A DNA stretch of 64,000 nt from Pandoraea pnomenusa (GCF_000767615.3 NZ_CP009553.3:4278001-4342000); one strand, 5' to 3'; shown: positions 1 to 12,757, counted from the stretch's first letter. Notes: a model not told the origin generated them from the letters alone. Numbers and translations: made by a program.

Positions 1-1
1 T

Positions 2-349
2 ATCGGAATCTATCTACCGCCGACGGTAGGCTCCGTACTCGTCATCGGCGCCGTGCTTGGCTGGATCGCACATCGTGTGCTCAGATCGCGTGCGCAAGCC
101 CAGGGGAAGGATTTCGCCCCATTCGCCGAAGCAGCGGAACGGCGCGGCGTGCTGCTGGCGTCGGGCCTGATCGTCGGTGAAAGCCTGGTCGGCGTTGCGA
201 TGGCCATGGTGGTCGGCTTCACCGGCTCCGACGCCCCGCTCGCCATCGTCGGCAACGGTTTCGCCCCAACGGCGGAATGGCTGGCGTTGATCGTCTTCTC
301 CGGGATCTGCATCGTGATCGTGCGTCGCGTGCTGGCTACGGGTCGTTAA
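2..349 (+). CDS. OPT-family oligopeptide transporter, C-terminal fragment
   Basis: The frame is open from the left window edge, so this is the 3' end of a longer gene. The visible 115 residues contain the GIYLPP motif usual near the C-terminus of bacterial OPT transporters, and then at least two hydrophobic segments (GSVLVIGAVLGWIA and ASGLIVGESLVGVAMAMVVGF), ending in a basic tail. OPT proteins are inner-membrane carriers of small peptides or metal chelates; the family call rests on the short motif and the hydropathy only. It has no visible link to the T3SS island and belongs to the chromosomal backbone left of the IS cluster. Confidence 0.7.
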   Translation: MGIYLPPTVGSVLVIGAVLGWIAHRVLRSRAQAQGKDFAPFAEAAERRGVLLASGLIVGESLVGVAMAMVVGFTGSDAPLAIVGNGFAPTAEWLALIVFSGICIVIVRRVLATGR

Positions 350-792
350 GCCGACGTTGTCGCGAAATGTTTCTGCTGGCATTTTTGGGGTGCCTGTGTT
401 TTCCTGAGGTAGGTCAGGTCAGCAGGACTGGTTGCGCCCGAATAAGTTGACTATGTTGTTTGTCGCGCCGTGATCTGCTTCAGTTTCGGTCTGAGTCGCC
501 GTCTCATGGACGTACACCTCAACCGGGGGCGTCGGCTCGTGACATCCCATGCGGGCTAATCGGTCGTGTGGTCGTGTGGACGTGTGGACGTGTGGACGTG
601 TGGCAGCAGCGGCAAGCCCGGATCGACGCCTATCCGGTCATCCGGGCAAACGGGTTCACGCAAAGGGATACTTGCGTCGTTTGGCTGCGAACCTGACCTG
701 ACGGATATTTTCGTACCACTGGTGTCTAGAGATTCACGGCCCCGGTGTTTGAACCACATTCGCTGACCCGACGGAATTCGGCGGGGGTTAGG
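350..792. other. intergenic region without a supported gene
   Basis: No reading frame here has coding character. The only structure I see is the 8-bp tandem repeat at 563-602. The short frames that cover the repeat are low-complexity translations and were not called. The region ends where the IS21-type element begins. Confidence 0.6.
563..602. repeat. five tandem copies of an 8-bp unit
   Basis: Five consecutive copies of GWCGTGTG: two are GTCGTGTG and three are GACGTGTG. The repeat lies in non-coding DNA between the OPT transporter gene and the IS21 remnant. No function is apparent. Confidence 0.85.
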
Positions 793-1541
793 TGTTAGCG
801 CCGATGTAAAACTGACCCACCCGCCGAAGTGAATCTGACCCACCTGGGAGAGGATGGCGGCTTTTGCCGCCGATGCTGACTCAGGAGCAAGCAGTGGAAA
901 TCAAGGTATTGGCAAGGCGCGGAGCGCCGGTGCGGGAGATAGCGAGGCAGATGGGTGTCTCGCGGAACACGGTCCGACGATATCTGCGCGACCAGAAGGC
1001 TAGCCGGTATAAGGGGCGAGAGCCTCGGCCAACCAAACTGGACCCGTTCAAAGCGTACCTGCTTGGGCGAATCGAGGCGGCGCGGCCGCACTGGATTCCG
1101 GCAACGGTGTTGCTGCGCGAGTTGCGGGAAGAAGGCTACGACGGCGGTATCAGCCAACTCAAGGTGTTCCTCGCGCCATACAGGGACGCGGAGCCGGAAC
1201 CGGTCGTGCGCTTCGAGACGCCGCCAGGCCGACAGATGCAAGCCGACTTCACCACGATCCGACGCGGCAGGTCGCCGTTGCTGGCGCTGGTCGCCACGCT
1301 GGGCTACAGCCGGGCGACGTACGTGCGTTTCACGAGCGGCGAGGATGCCACGACGTTGTGCCAGTGTCTGCGAGAAGCCTTCGTCTACTTCGGCGGCACG
1401 CCCGAGCATGTGCTGTTCGATAACGCCAAGTCGGTCATCGTCGAACGCGATGCTTACGGCGACGGTCATCATCGCTGGAACGGCGAGATGTTGGCGCTGG
1501 CGGAAACGTATGGATTTACGCCGAAGGTATGCAGGCCGTAC
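793..1541 (+). mobile_element. IS21-family element, 5' remnant
   Basis: Only the left part of an IS21-type element remains: terminal repeats (two copies of CTGACCCACC at 812-821 and 835-844, as is usual for multi-repeat IS21 ends) and the first part of istA. The left boundary at 793 is estimated from the base composition and start of the repeats. The element stops exactly where the terminal inverted repeat of the IS3-family element begins (1542). The istB gene and the right end are missing from the window. Confidence 0.75.
811..844. repeat. IS21 terminal direct repeats
   Basis: Two copies of CTGACCCACC, 13 bases apart, lie about 20 bases before the istA start. IS21-family ends typically carry such multiple transposase-binding repeats. 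Confidence 0.7.
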
Positions 1542-1544
1542 TGA
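864..1544 (+). pseudogene. istA: IS21-family transposase IstA, truncated by an IS insertion
   Basis: The 226-residue product has an N-terminal helix-turn-helix (about residues 17-45, VREIARQMGVSRNTVRRYL) and the first part of the IstA integrase domain, including the catalytic aspartates in QADFTTI and VLFDNAKS. Full-length IstA proteins have at least about 340 residues. The segment with the catalytic glutamate (normally in a GKVER-type motif) is absent. The frame ends because the first bases of the IS3 element (TGA of its TGACC terminus, 1542-1544) supply the stop codon. It is therefore inactive. Upstream are the IS21 terminal repeats; istB is not present. Confidence 0.85.
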
Positions 1545-1606
1545 CCATGCCTCGATTTCGCGTACAGCAGGAATTTTGTTAATTTCCTGTTTGTACGGAG
1601 GATTGC

Positions 1607-1933
1607 ATGTCAGAGAAGTCAGTGCCGAAAAGGCAATACACGAACGAGTTCAAGGTTGAGGCCATCAGGCTTGCCGAAACAGTCGGGCAGCATGAAGCGG
1701 CGCGCAGGCTCGGGGTGCCAGTGGCAACGTTAGGGAACTGGAGTCGGCGTAGCCGCAGTTTCGAAGGCGGTATCGAGACGAGTGGTCGTGACGTGAGCGC
1801 TGCACGTGTTACGCGCCCGATCAGCGAGTTGGAGGCAGAGAACAGCCGGCTGCGCAAGGAACTCGCCAGCGCAAAACTGGATATTGAAATTCTCTCAAAA
1901 GCGACGGCGTACTTCGCGAAGGGGTCGCGGTGA
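1607..1933 (+). CDS. IS3-family transposase OrfA
   Basis: The 108-residue protein has the N-terminal helix-turn-helix of IS3-family OrfA (KRQYTNEFKVEAIRLAE through AARRLGVPVATLGNW, about residues 8-46) and a C-terminal leucine-zipper-like coiled coil (about 70-100, SELEAENSRLRKELASAKLDIEILSKA). It binds the IS ends and is normally fused to OrfB by a programmed -1 frameshift. OrfB begins in the -1 frame, with its GTG overlapping the OrfA stop. A short A4G run near 1898 could be the slip site, but it is weaker than the usual A6G. Confidence 0.9.
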   Translation: MSEKSVPKRQYTNEFKVEAIRLAETVGQHEAARRLGVPVATLGNWSRRSRSFEGGIETSGRDVSAARVTRPISELEAENSRLRKELASAKLDIEILSKATAYFAKGSR

Positions 1934-2793
1934 AGTACGCCTGGATCGACGATCACCGCGACCAGTACAGTATCACCCGTCTATGCCAGATTCTGGGCGT
2001 TTCACGCAGCGGATATTGCCAGTGGCGCGTTCGCCCACCCAGCGCGAGGGCGCAAGCGAACGCGGCCCTGGATGTGGAAGTCGCGGCGATCCACCGCAAG
2101 CATCGTGGCACCTATGGCCGCTCCCGCATCGTGCGTCAATTGCGAGCCCAGGGTCGCACGGCGAGCGAGGAGCGTGTGCGACGTAGCTTGCGACGTCAGG
2201 ACTTGCGCCCGGTCTACAGGCGTGCCTATCGGGTCACGACGGACTCGGCGCACAGCCTGCCCGTAGCGCCGAACCTGCTCGATCGTCGTTTCAACGGATG
2301 GCAGCCTGATCGTGCCTGGGTTAGCGACATCACGTTTGTCAGGACCGGCGAAGGCTGGCTGTATCTCGCAGCGATACTCGATCTGGCGAGCCGACGCGTA
2401 GTGGGCTGGTCAATGTCCGAACGCATCGACGCCGAGCTTGTTTGCCAGGCACTGCGCAGCGCGTGCTGGCAACGCAAACCGGCGCCAGGACTGCTGTTAC
2501 ATTCCGACAGAGGGGCCCAGTATGCAAGCCGGGCGTACCAAAAGCTGGCTGCCGGATTCAAGGCAACGATCTCCATGAGCCGTCGTGCCAATGCGTGGGA
2601 CAACGCCCCTATGGAAAGCTTCTTTAAGACCCTGAAAGTCGAGAGAATCTATGAGGTCCACTACGAAACTCGAGCGCAGGCTCGTTTGGATATCGTCGAC
2701 TGGATCGAGGGCTATTACAATCGAGAGCGTTTGCACACCTCGATAGGATTTCTTACCCCTGTCGACTACGAGGCCGCGTTGATCGCAGCATGA
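1930..2793 (+). CDS. IS3-family transposase OrfB (DDE integrase)
   Basis: The 287-residue protein contains the HTH_21 region (HRKHRGTYGRSRI) and an rve-type integrase core. All three catalytic residues are visible: Asp in WVSDITF, Asp in LLHSDRG and Glu in NAPMESFF, followed by the conserved YYNRERLHTSIGF-type tail. The length is normal for the family. The GTG start overlaps the OrfA stop (GTGA), so it is either coupled or made as an OrfAB fusion by frameshifting. No lesion is seen. Confidence 0.92.
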   Translation: MKYAWIDDHRDQYSITRLCQILGVSRSGYCQWRVRPPSARAQANAALDVEVAAIHRKHRGTYGRSRIVRQLRAQGRTASEERVRRSLRRQDLRPVYRRAYRVTTDSAHSLPVAPNLLDRRFNGWQPDRAWVSDITFVRTGEGWLYLAAILDLASRRVVGWSMSERIDAELVCQALRSACWQRKPAPGLLLHSDRGAQYASRAYQKLAAGFKATISMSRRANAWDNAPMESFFKTLKVERIYEVHYETRAQARLDIVDWIEGYYNRERLHTSIGFLTPVDYEAALIAA

Positions 2794-2823
2794 TCTACTG
2801 TACGTGGAAACGAGGCAGGGTCA

Positions 2824-2926
2824 CTTCGCTCACGCCGTGGCGCTTGGCCACCTCAGGCACCGTGTCCCGATCCGCTTCACGCAGTATCCGCACAATCTGT
2901 TCGTCGCTGTACCGGTTCTTTTTCAT
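2824..2926 (-). pseudogene. IS3-family OrfA, N-terminal fragment
   Basis: The first 34 codons read MKKNRYSDEQIVRILREA followed by a VAKRHGVSE stretch. This is the typical N-terminal helix-turn-helix of IS407/IS3-type OrfA proteins, which normally run to about 90 residues. The gene is broken by the neighbouring IS3-family element. It has an AGGAG-like ribosome-binding site just upstream (GAGGAGTTGGC). Confidence 0.75.
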
Positions 2927-2998
2927 GCCAACTCCTCATCTGAGCTGAGGAGCCATTATCCCTAGATCTGATTGGTACGAAATTTTCAGGACAGGTCA
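2824..2998 (-). mobile_element. IS3-family (IS407-like) element, end fragment
   Basis: Read on the minus strand, the fragment starts at 2998 with TGACCTGTCCTG, which resembles the left terminus of an IS407-type element. It then has a short leader and the start of an orfA gene. It is cut at 2823/2824 by the complete IS3-family element. The rest of this second element is absent from the window. Confidence 0.65.
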
Positions 2999-3281
2999 AA
3001 CCCGTCTCCATGCGAACCCGGGCCGACTCGTCTTCGACTGAATTGGAAATCCCGAAGCAAATCGATCCATCGCAGTGGCCGATTCGGGACTGAGGCCGTT
3101 GCGCCTTCCAAGGCGTTACCGCTCGAGCAGATCAAGGGGTTCCAGCGGTCGCTTTCCCTATCGGAGAAGACATCCGACACGTCCATGCCGAAAGTCGCGC
3201 CCGTCTCCCGATCCCGCCTGCGAACTCGCTCAAGCTCGACTTCGCCGCAGGCATTCGGGGCACAAATCGCGGATGTAAAGC

Positions 3282-3316
3282 AAAAACCCCTTGCTACTGT
3301 GTAGCAAGGGGTTTTT
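3282..3316 (-). terminator. Rho-independent terminator of the rRNA operon
   Basis: A near-perfect hairpin has 16-base arms (AAAAACCCCTTGCTAC and its complement) and a 3-base loop. It is flanked by A and T runs, so it could work in both directions. It lies directly downstream of the 5S gene, which is transcribed on the minus strand. Confidence 0.9.
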
Positions 3317-3324
3317 AAGGGGAG

Positions 3325-3437
3325 CCTGACGATTACCTACTTTCACACGGGTATCCGCACTATCATCGGCGTGGAGTCGTTTCACGGTCCTGTTCGGGAT
3401 GGGAAGGGGTGGTTCCAACTCGCTATGGTCATCAGGC
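3325..3437 (-). rRNA. rrf: 5S ribosomal RNA
   Basis: On the minus strand the sequence begins TGCCTGATGACCATAGCG and contains the CCCATCCCGAAC box of loop B/C, which is diagnostic for bacterial 5S RNA. It is the last gene of the rRNA operon, about 127 bases after the 23S gene. The ends are estimated to within a few bases. Confidence 0.95.
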
Positions 3438-3564
3438 ATAACTTGTATGTTCTGCTGCACGGTGTGTGCAACAAAACCAATTCGGAAGAAGCGTAGTACA
3501 ACAATGTTGGGTTGCGAGTGTATCGGCACAGCGATACTCACACCAGGAAAAACACACTGGTTAT

Positions 3565-6442
<2,878 letters not shown>

Positions 6443-6611
6443 CTATAACGAGTGCGTCTCTCGACACATCCTTCATAGGTTGAGTTTTCGCGTTGTGCCG
6501 TATTCCAAGTCATCTTTCGATCACTTAAATACTGGTTGATACAATCACAACCCGTACAATTTCCACGCGCCATCTCTAACGCGCTTCCGTTGTACTACTT
6601 CTTCTTCCAAA

Positions 6612-6624
6612 TTGTTAAAGAACA
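6612..6624 (-). promoter_or_regulatory. boxA antitermination element in the 16S-23S spacer
   Basis: On the minus strand the site reads TGTTCTTTAACAA, close to the boxA consensus TGCTCTTTAACA bound by NusB/S10 in rRNA antitermination. It lies between tRNA-Ala and the 23S gene, a usual place for the spacer boxA. Confidence 0.75.
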
Positions 6625-6730
6625 AATACTGCATGACATTGCTGTCATTCAAAAACGTTCACGTGGATTTACTACAGAGTTACTGCAGACGTAAAACACT
6701 TTTGACTGACATCGATGTGATCTAAGGTTT

Positions 6731-6806
6731 TGGTGGAGGCAGACGGGATCGAACCGACGACCCCCTGCTTGCAAAGCAGGTGCTCTCCCAGCTGAGCTAT
6801 GCCCCC
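6731..6806 (-). tRNA. tRNA-Ala (anticodon TGC)
   Basis: The 76-nt cloverleaf has an encoded CCA end. The acceptor GGGGGCA pairs with TGCCTCC with the usual wobble, the D-loop is AGCTCAGCTGGGAGAGC, the anticodon loop is CTTTGCAAG (TGC at 6771-6773), and the T-loop is GGTTCGATCCC. It sits in the 16S-23S spacer beside tRNA-Ile, the standard proteobacterial arrangement. Confidence 0.97.
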
Positions 6807-6854
6807 CTATCAAGCCTCATTTACCAGCCGACTTGGTCAGGCGGTGGTTAAGCT

Positions 6855-6931
6855 TGGTGGGTCTGGAAGGACTTGAACCTTCGACCCCCGCCTTATCAAG
6901 ACGGTGCTCTAACCACCTGAGCTACAGACCC
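6855..6931 (-). tRNA. tRNA-Ile (anticodon GAT)
   Basis: The 77-nt cloverleaf has an encoded CCA end, acceptor GGGTCTG pairing with CAGACCC, anticodon loop CTTGATAAG (GAT at 6895-6897) and T-loop GGTTCAAGTCC. It is the first spacer tRNA after the 16S gene. Confidence 0.97.
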
Positions 6932-6992
6932 GACTTAGATCTACGCAGTCAACAACCGATAAGCGTGAACACTCAACTTCCAGTGCATGCTC

Positions 6993-8527
<1,535 letters not shown>

Positions 8528-8803
8528 TAAACCTGTTACTGTTTTCGGTTTTTCGCGATAAATCGCTAGAACCGGTCGCTCTCAAAGTATGCTGACAAGT
8601 TAATTACTTAACTTACCTATTACTATGTGAGCCTCAATAAATTTAAAGCTAATCTGCCGAAGCAGACGCACCATTCATCGAGTGCCCACACTTATCGGTT
8701 GTTCAATTTTTAAAGATCAATCGCATCGCACTTCGCTTCGTCGCCAACTTACCGCGCCGTCGCTTCGTTTTCTGCGTCGCTGCATCAGCAGCAGAGAAGT
8801 GAG
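8528..8803 (-). other. rRNA operon leader with boxA
   Basis: This is the transcribed leader between the promoter and the 16S gene. A boxA-like element (minus strand TTGATCTTTAAAAATTGA, about 8703-8720) should support antitermination. Downstream sequence next to the 16S 5' end should pair with the 16S-23S spacer for RNase III processing, but I did not fold it. No coding frame is credible here. Confidence 0.6.
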
Positions 8804-8832
8804 ATTATGTCGCAGCTTCTCGTCGTCGTCAA
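8804..8832 (-). promoter_or_regulatory. sigma70 promoter of the rRNA operon
   Basis: On the minus strand there is a -35 box TTGACG (8827-8832), a spacer of exactly 17 bases, and a -10 box CATAAT (8804-8809). The DNA just upstream (minus strand GAAAGCGAAAAAAACTG) is A-rich like an UP element. Position and orientation fit the P1 promoter of the operon, about 275 bases before the 16S gene. Confidence 0.8.
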
Positions 8833-9243
8833 CAGTTTTTTTCGCTTTCTTCGCTCGCCGCCGTAGCGACTCGCCTGCTCGAAAACCACTAACCACCGGG
8901 CTTTCCAGCCCGTCGCCCCAACCGCTTCGCCGCTTTCGCTGCGTCGCCGTCGTTGCGAGAGACGAGATATTAGTCACGTTCGCCCAACCGCGCAAGCCCT
9001 TTGTGAAACTATTTTTACGGAGCGGGTGCGTTTCTCTTCGCCTCGGCCCCTCCTCGTCCTTCAGAAGTCGGCAACGGGACGCCGTGAGCGCCTGCGGCCT
9101 CATATATATATAGAGAGAGAAGCCGAAGAGGGGAGACATCGCAATTGGCATAACGCAACGCGACGTTCAGCGCCGCTCTCGTCACTTCACGCACCAGAGG
9201 CCCTCCCCACCCCCGCCGAATCCTGGGCGGCGACGGCAACGCC
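8833..9243. other. intergenic region upstream of the rRNA operon
   Basis: No gene is supported here. The stretch carries a small microsatellite at 9101-9120 (alternating TA followed by GA repeats) and pyrimidine-rich DNA. The short open frames on both strands have no recognisable domain and no ribosome-binding site. Confidence 0.5.
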
Positions 9244-9924
9244 TCAGGCTGGCTCGCGACGATGCCGTCCGATTCCTCCGTGATACAACGCAGGGGACGT
9301 CATGCCAAGTTTGTGGGCCATGATGACGAGATCGGCGAACGAGCGCGCTTCCATCTTGCGCATCGCATTGCCGCGGTGAATCTTCACTGTGACTTCGCTG
9401 ATCCCTAGCTCGTCGGCGATGTGCTTGTTCATCCGCCCGGCTGCCACGAGCGCCATCACCTCGCGCTCCCGTTGCGAGAGTCGCTGCGCGCGCTCGGCAA
9501 CATCACCACTGACCTTCTCGATCGCCAGTCGCTGACGGTCTCGAGCCAGGCCCGCCCCGACCGCGTCGAGCAATCCGCCCTCGGTCAGCGGCGGCGTAAG
9601 AAAGTCGACCGCCCCGGCCTTCATGCCCGACACACTCATTGTCACGTCCGCATGACTGGCGACGAGCACCACCGGAATCGGATCGCGCAATGCCGCAAGC
9701 TCGTGCTGGAACGCCAACCCGCCGCCAGGCACATCGAGATCGGCCGACAACACAAGACACGCCGGACCTGTGGCCCGCGCGTGCGCGAGAAACGCAGCGG
9801 CGCTCTCGAAGCCCAGTATCGCCAGGCCCGCCGACGCGAGTTGCGCGCAAAGCGTATCGTTGCGCGTCCGGTCGCTATCAACGACATAGACGCTCGGGGA
9901 ATCGCAGTCCGAAAGCCGGTTCAT
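9244..9924 (-). CDS. LuxR/FixJ-type regulator with a degenerate receiver domain
   Basis: The 226-residue protein has an N-terminal response-regulator receiver fold (about 10-125) and a C-terminal LuxR helix-turn-helix (about 155-210, LSQREREVMALVAAG through ISEVTVKIHR). The acidic pocket is present (VVDSD, residues 14-18). However, the usual phospho-acceptor Asp after CLVL is Ser60, and the conserved Lys of the DFLTKP motif is Pro111 (DFLTPP). It probably does not work by classical phosphorylation. I chose the internal ATG at 9924 because homologous regulators start just before the first strand; a longer frame to 10050 exists. No sensor kinase lies next to it. It diverges from the hydrolase operon at 10171, which it may regulate. 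Confidence 0.85.
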   Translation of the reverse strand: MNRLSDCDSPSVYVVDSDRTRNDTLCAQLASAGLAILGFESAAAFLAHARATGPACLVLSADLDVPGGGLAFQHELAALRDPIPVVLVASHADVTMSVSGMKAGAVDFLTPPLTEGGLLDAVGAGLARDRQRLAIEKVSGDVAERAQRLSQREREVMALVAAGRMNKHIADELGISEVTVKIHRGNAMRKMEARSFADLVIMAHKLGMTSPALYHGGIGRHRREPA

Positions 9925-10170
9925 GCAGGGCGGCAGAGTCAAGGGGAATGCTGCTGAGTATACGTTAGTCACGTGCTTCTTAAACGAATCAAAAAGCACG
10001 AACGTGCTGCCGATTTCGGTGGATAACCGGCCGTGAAGCCCCGTCGGCAAAGGCGCCGGTCGTGCTAATACGAAGAGACGATGGAAGCTGTCACATCGGC
10101 GGCATACGCTCTCGGATGGTCGTGTGCGGTGCCGTTACGACCCATTCCAGCCTTCCCTCCGGAGTCTTCC

Positions 10171-10857
10171 ATGTCGAATCCCAAGCTCGAAGTCCTTACC
10201 CCCCAGAACTGCCAGCTCATCTTCATCGACCATCAACCGCAGATGGCATTCGGTGTTCAGTCGATGGATCGCCAGGCGCTCAAGAACAACACCGTCGGGC
10301 TGGCCAAGGCTGCCCGCATCTTTAATATTCCGACGACGATCACCACGGTGGAAACCGAATCGTTTTCGGGTTTCACGTATCCCGAACTGCTCGACGTCTT
10401 CCCGAACCAGAAGCTGCTCGAGCGCACCTCGATGAACTCGTGGGACGACCAGAAAGTGCGCGACGCGCTCGCCGCCAATGGTCGCAAGAAGGTGGTGGTC
10501 TCGGGCCTGTGGACCGAAGTGTGCAACACGACCTTCGCGCTGTGCGCGATGCTCGAGGGGGGCTACGAGATCTACATGGTGGCCGACGCCTCGGGCGGCA
10601 CCTCGCGTGAAGCCCACGACTACGCCATGCAGCGCATGGTCCAGGCCGGCGTGGTGCCTGTGACGTGGCAGCAGGTCCTGCTTGAGTGGCAGCGCGACTG
10701 GGCGCATCGCGACACGTACGATGCCGTGATGAAGCTCGTGAAGGAGCACTCCGGCGCGTATGGCATGGGCGTGGACTATGCCTATACGATGGTGCACAAG
10801 GCGCCGCAGCGCACCGAAACGCCGCACGAAGCCATCGCCGCGGTTCCCGCTCGCTGA
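10171..10857 (+). CDS. isochorismatase-like cysteine hydrolase, YcaC type
   Basis: The 228-residue protein has the isochorismatase-family fold. A catalytic Asp lies in LIFIDHQ (Asp20) and the nucleophile Cys118 in SGLWTEVCNT. The basic position before it reads LERTSMNSW (Arg85), as in the YcaC subgroup rather than the Lys of nicotinamidases. The substrate is unknown; the family cleaves amide or vinyl-ether bonds. The ATG at 10171 has a GGAG ribosome-binding site 6 bases upstream, so the 30-codon longer frame is rejected. It is the first gene of a + strand operon with the amidohydrolase 13 bases downstream, suggesting two hydrolytic steps on one amide-type compound. Confidence 0.9.
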   Translation: MSNPKLEVLTPQNCQLIFIDHQPQMAFGVQSMDRQALKNNTVGLAKAARIFNIPTTITTVETESFSGFTYPELLDVFPNQKLLERTSMNSWDDQKVRDALAANGRKKVVVSGLWTEVCNTTFALCAMLEGGYEIYMVADASGGTSREAHDYAMQRMVQAGVVPVTWQQVLLEWQRDWAHRDTYDAVMKLVKEHSGAYGMGVDYAYTMVHKAPQRTETPHEAIAAVPAR

Positions 10858-10870
10858 CAGGAGTCCAGCC

Positions 10871-12730
10871 ATGCCCGCCCCCACGCCCGATCTCATTCTG
10901 GTCAACGGCAAGTTCTCCACGCTCGACCGTGCCAATCCGCAGGCCGACGCCGTCGCCATTGCCGGCGGCACGTTCACCGCGGTCGGCACGCGCGAAGACG
11001 TGATGCGACTGGCCAGCGCCGATACGCCGATCATTGACCTGCAGGGCCGCCGCGTCATCCCCGGCCTGATCGACAGCCACATGCACATCATTCGCGGTGG
11101 CCTCAACTACAACATGGAGTTGCGCTGGGACGGCGTACGCTCGCTGGCCGACGCCATGCGCATGTTGAAGGATCAGGTCGACCGGACGCCGGCGCCGCAA
11201 TGGGTCCGGGTGGTGGGCGGCTTTACCGAACATCAGTTCGTCGAGAAGCGGCTGCCGACCATCGACGAACTGAACGCCGTCGCGCCGGACACGCCGGTGT
11301 TCATCCTCCACCTGTACGACCGCGCGATCCTCAACGGCGCGGCGCTGCGCACGGTGGGCTATACCAAGGACACTCCCAACCCGCCGGGCGGGGAGATCGT
11401 GCGGGATGCGTCGGGCAACCCGACCGGGCTGCTGCTTGCCAAGCCCAATGCGACCATCCTGTACGCCACGCTAGCGAAGGGTCCGAAGCTGCCGCCGGAG
11501 TATCAGAAGAACTCCACGCGCCACTTCATGCGCGAAGTCAACCGGCTTGGCGTGACCGGCGTCATCGATGCGGGCGGCGGATTCCAGAACTACCCCGAGG
11601 ATTACGAGATCATCGAGGCCCTTCACCGGGAAGATCAGTTGACGGTGCGTCTCGCGTACAACCTTTTCACACAGAAGCCCAAGGCGGAGCTCGCCGACTT
11701 CAGCAGTTGGGTGAAGCAGGTGAGCCCGGGCCAGGGGGACGACCTGTACCGTCACAACGGTGCGGGCGAGATGCTGGTGTATACCGCGGCCGACTTCGAG
11801 GATTTCCGCGTGGAGCGTCCCGAAATGCCGCCGTCGATGGAGGACGATCTGGAGCCGGTGGTACGCCTGCTCGCGGAGAATCGCTGGCCATGGCGCCTGC
11901 ATGCGACCTACGACCAGACCATCTCTCGCGCGCTGGACGTCTACGAGAAGGTTGCGAAAGACGTGCCATTCGACGGCCTGCACTGGTTCTTCGATCACGC
12001 CGAGACGATCAGCGATCGCAACATCGACCGGATCGCGGCACTTGGCGGCGGGATCGCCGTGCAGCATCGCATGGCATACCAGGGCGAATACTTCGTGGAG
12101 CGTTACGGCGCACGGGCGGCCGAGGCAACGCCGCCGATCCGCCGCATGCTCGAGCGGGGCGTGAAGGTAGGCGCGGGCACGGATGCCACGCGCGTCGCCT
12201 CGTACAACCCATGGGTATCGCTCTACTGGCTGGTCACGGGCAAGACGGTCGGGGGATTGCGCATGTACGCGCCGCACAACCTGCTCGATCGCGACGAGGC
12301 ACTGCGCCTCTGGACCGAGGCCAACACGTGGTTCTCGTCGGAAGTGGGCAAGAAGGGGCAGATCAAGATCGGGCAACTGGCCGATCTCGCCGTGCTCTCG
12401 GCCGACTACTTCAGCGTTCCCGAAGACGATATCCAGGACATCACGTCGGTGCTCACGATACTGGGTGGCAAGGTCGTATACGGCGATGGCGACTTCAGCC
12501 GTCATGCGCCTGCACTCCCCCCGGCGATGCCGGACTGGTCGCCGGCGCGGCACGGCGTGGGCTATCAGCCGCGCGGGCCGCAAGCGCTCAATGTCAGCGT
12601 GCGCTGTGGCTGCGCGAGTTCCTGCGGCGTGCACGGTCACGCGCATGCGAAGGCCTGGGGTGCCAACGTACCGGCGTCGGACGAGAGCGGCTTCTGGGGC
12701 GCCCTCGGCTGCTCCTGCTGGGCCTTCTGA
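10871..12730 (+). CDS. YtcJ-like metal-dependent amidohydrolase
   Basis: The 619-residue protein belongs to the amidohydrolase_3 group. It shows the N-terminal composite-site start (DLILVNGKFSTLD), the HxH metal motif at 70-72 in GLIDSHMHI, a further His in HWFFDHAETI and the catalytic Asp in GAGTDATR. These enzymes hydrolyse amide or formyl bonds, but the substrate is not predictable. An unusual C-terminal extension of about 60 residues after the domain is rich in Cys and His (VRCGCASSCGVHGHAHAKA, ending GCSCWAF). The start at 10871 follows an AGGAG site. It is cotranscribed with the YcaC-like gene and followed 27 bases later by doxX. Confidence 0.9.
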   Translation: MPAPTPDLILVNGKFSTLDRANPQADAVAIAGGTFTAVGTREDVMRLASADTPIIDLQGRRVIPGLIDSHMHIIRGGLNYNMELRWDGVRSLADAMRMLKDQVDRTPAPQWVRVVGGFTEHQFVEKRLPTIDELNAVAPDTPVFILHLYDRAILNGAALRTVGYTKDTPNPPGGEIVRDASGNPTGLLLAKPNATILYATLAKGPKLPPEYQKNSTRHFMREVNRLGVTGVIDAGGGFQNYPEDYEIIEALHREDQLTVRLAYNLFTQKPKAELADFSSWVKQVSPGQGDDLYRHNGAGEMLVYTAADFEDFRVERPEMPPSMEDDLEPVVRLLAENRWPWRLHATYDQTISRALDVYEKVAKDVPFDGLHWFFDHAETISDRNIDRIAALGGGIAVQHRMAYQGEYFVERYGARAAEATPPIRRMLERGVKVGAGTDATRVASYNPWVSLYWLVTGKTVGGLRMYAPHNLLDRDEALRLWTEANTWFSSEVGKKGQIKIGQLADLAVLSADYFSVPEDDIQDITSVLTILGGKVVYGDGDFSRHAPALPPAMPDWSPARHGVGYQPRGPQALNVSVRCGCASSCGVHGHAHAKAWGANVPASDESGFWGALGCSCWAF

Positions 12731-12757
12731 TTCCACCGACGTCATCCGAGGTGTGTC

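Larger units (their letters stand above)
1542..2823 (+). mobile_element. complete IS3-family insertion sequence
   Basis: The element is 1282 bp and is bounded by imperfect terminal inverted repeats. The left (1542-1567) and right (2798-2823, read in reverse) ends match at 22 of 26 positions, and both start TGACC and end CGTACAG. It holds the usual overlapping orfA and orfB. The 3 bases on either side (TAC and CTT) are not a duplication, and the flanks belong to two different IS elements. This implies a deletion or recombination after insertion rather than a simple recent hop. Both reading frames are intact, so it may still be active. Confidence 0.9.

Noticed and set aside
563..602. Tandem repeat as a CRISPR or replication-origin iteron
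   Set aside because: The unit is only 8 bp with no spacers, and no cas or replication gene is near.
2972..3304. A 110-codon + strand frame between the IS remnant and the rRNA terminator
   Set aside because: No domain, Ser/Arg-rich, begins inside the IS end and runs into the terminator.
8682..9283. Overlapping frames on both strands before the rRNA operon
   Set aside because: Ser/Arg-rich low-complexity translations with no ribosome site; the region holds the rRNA promoter.
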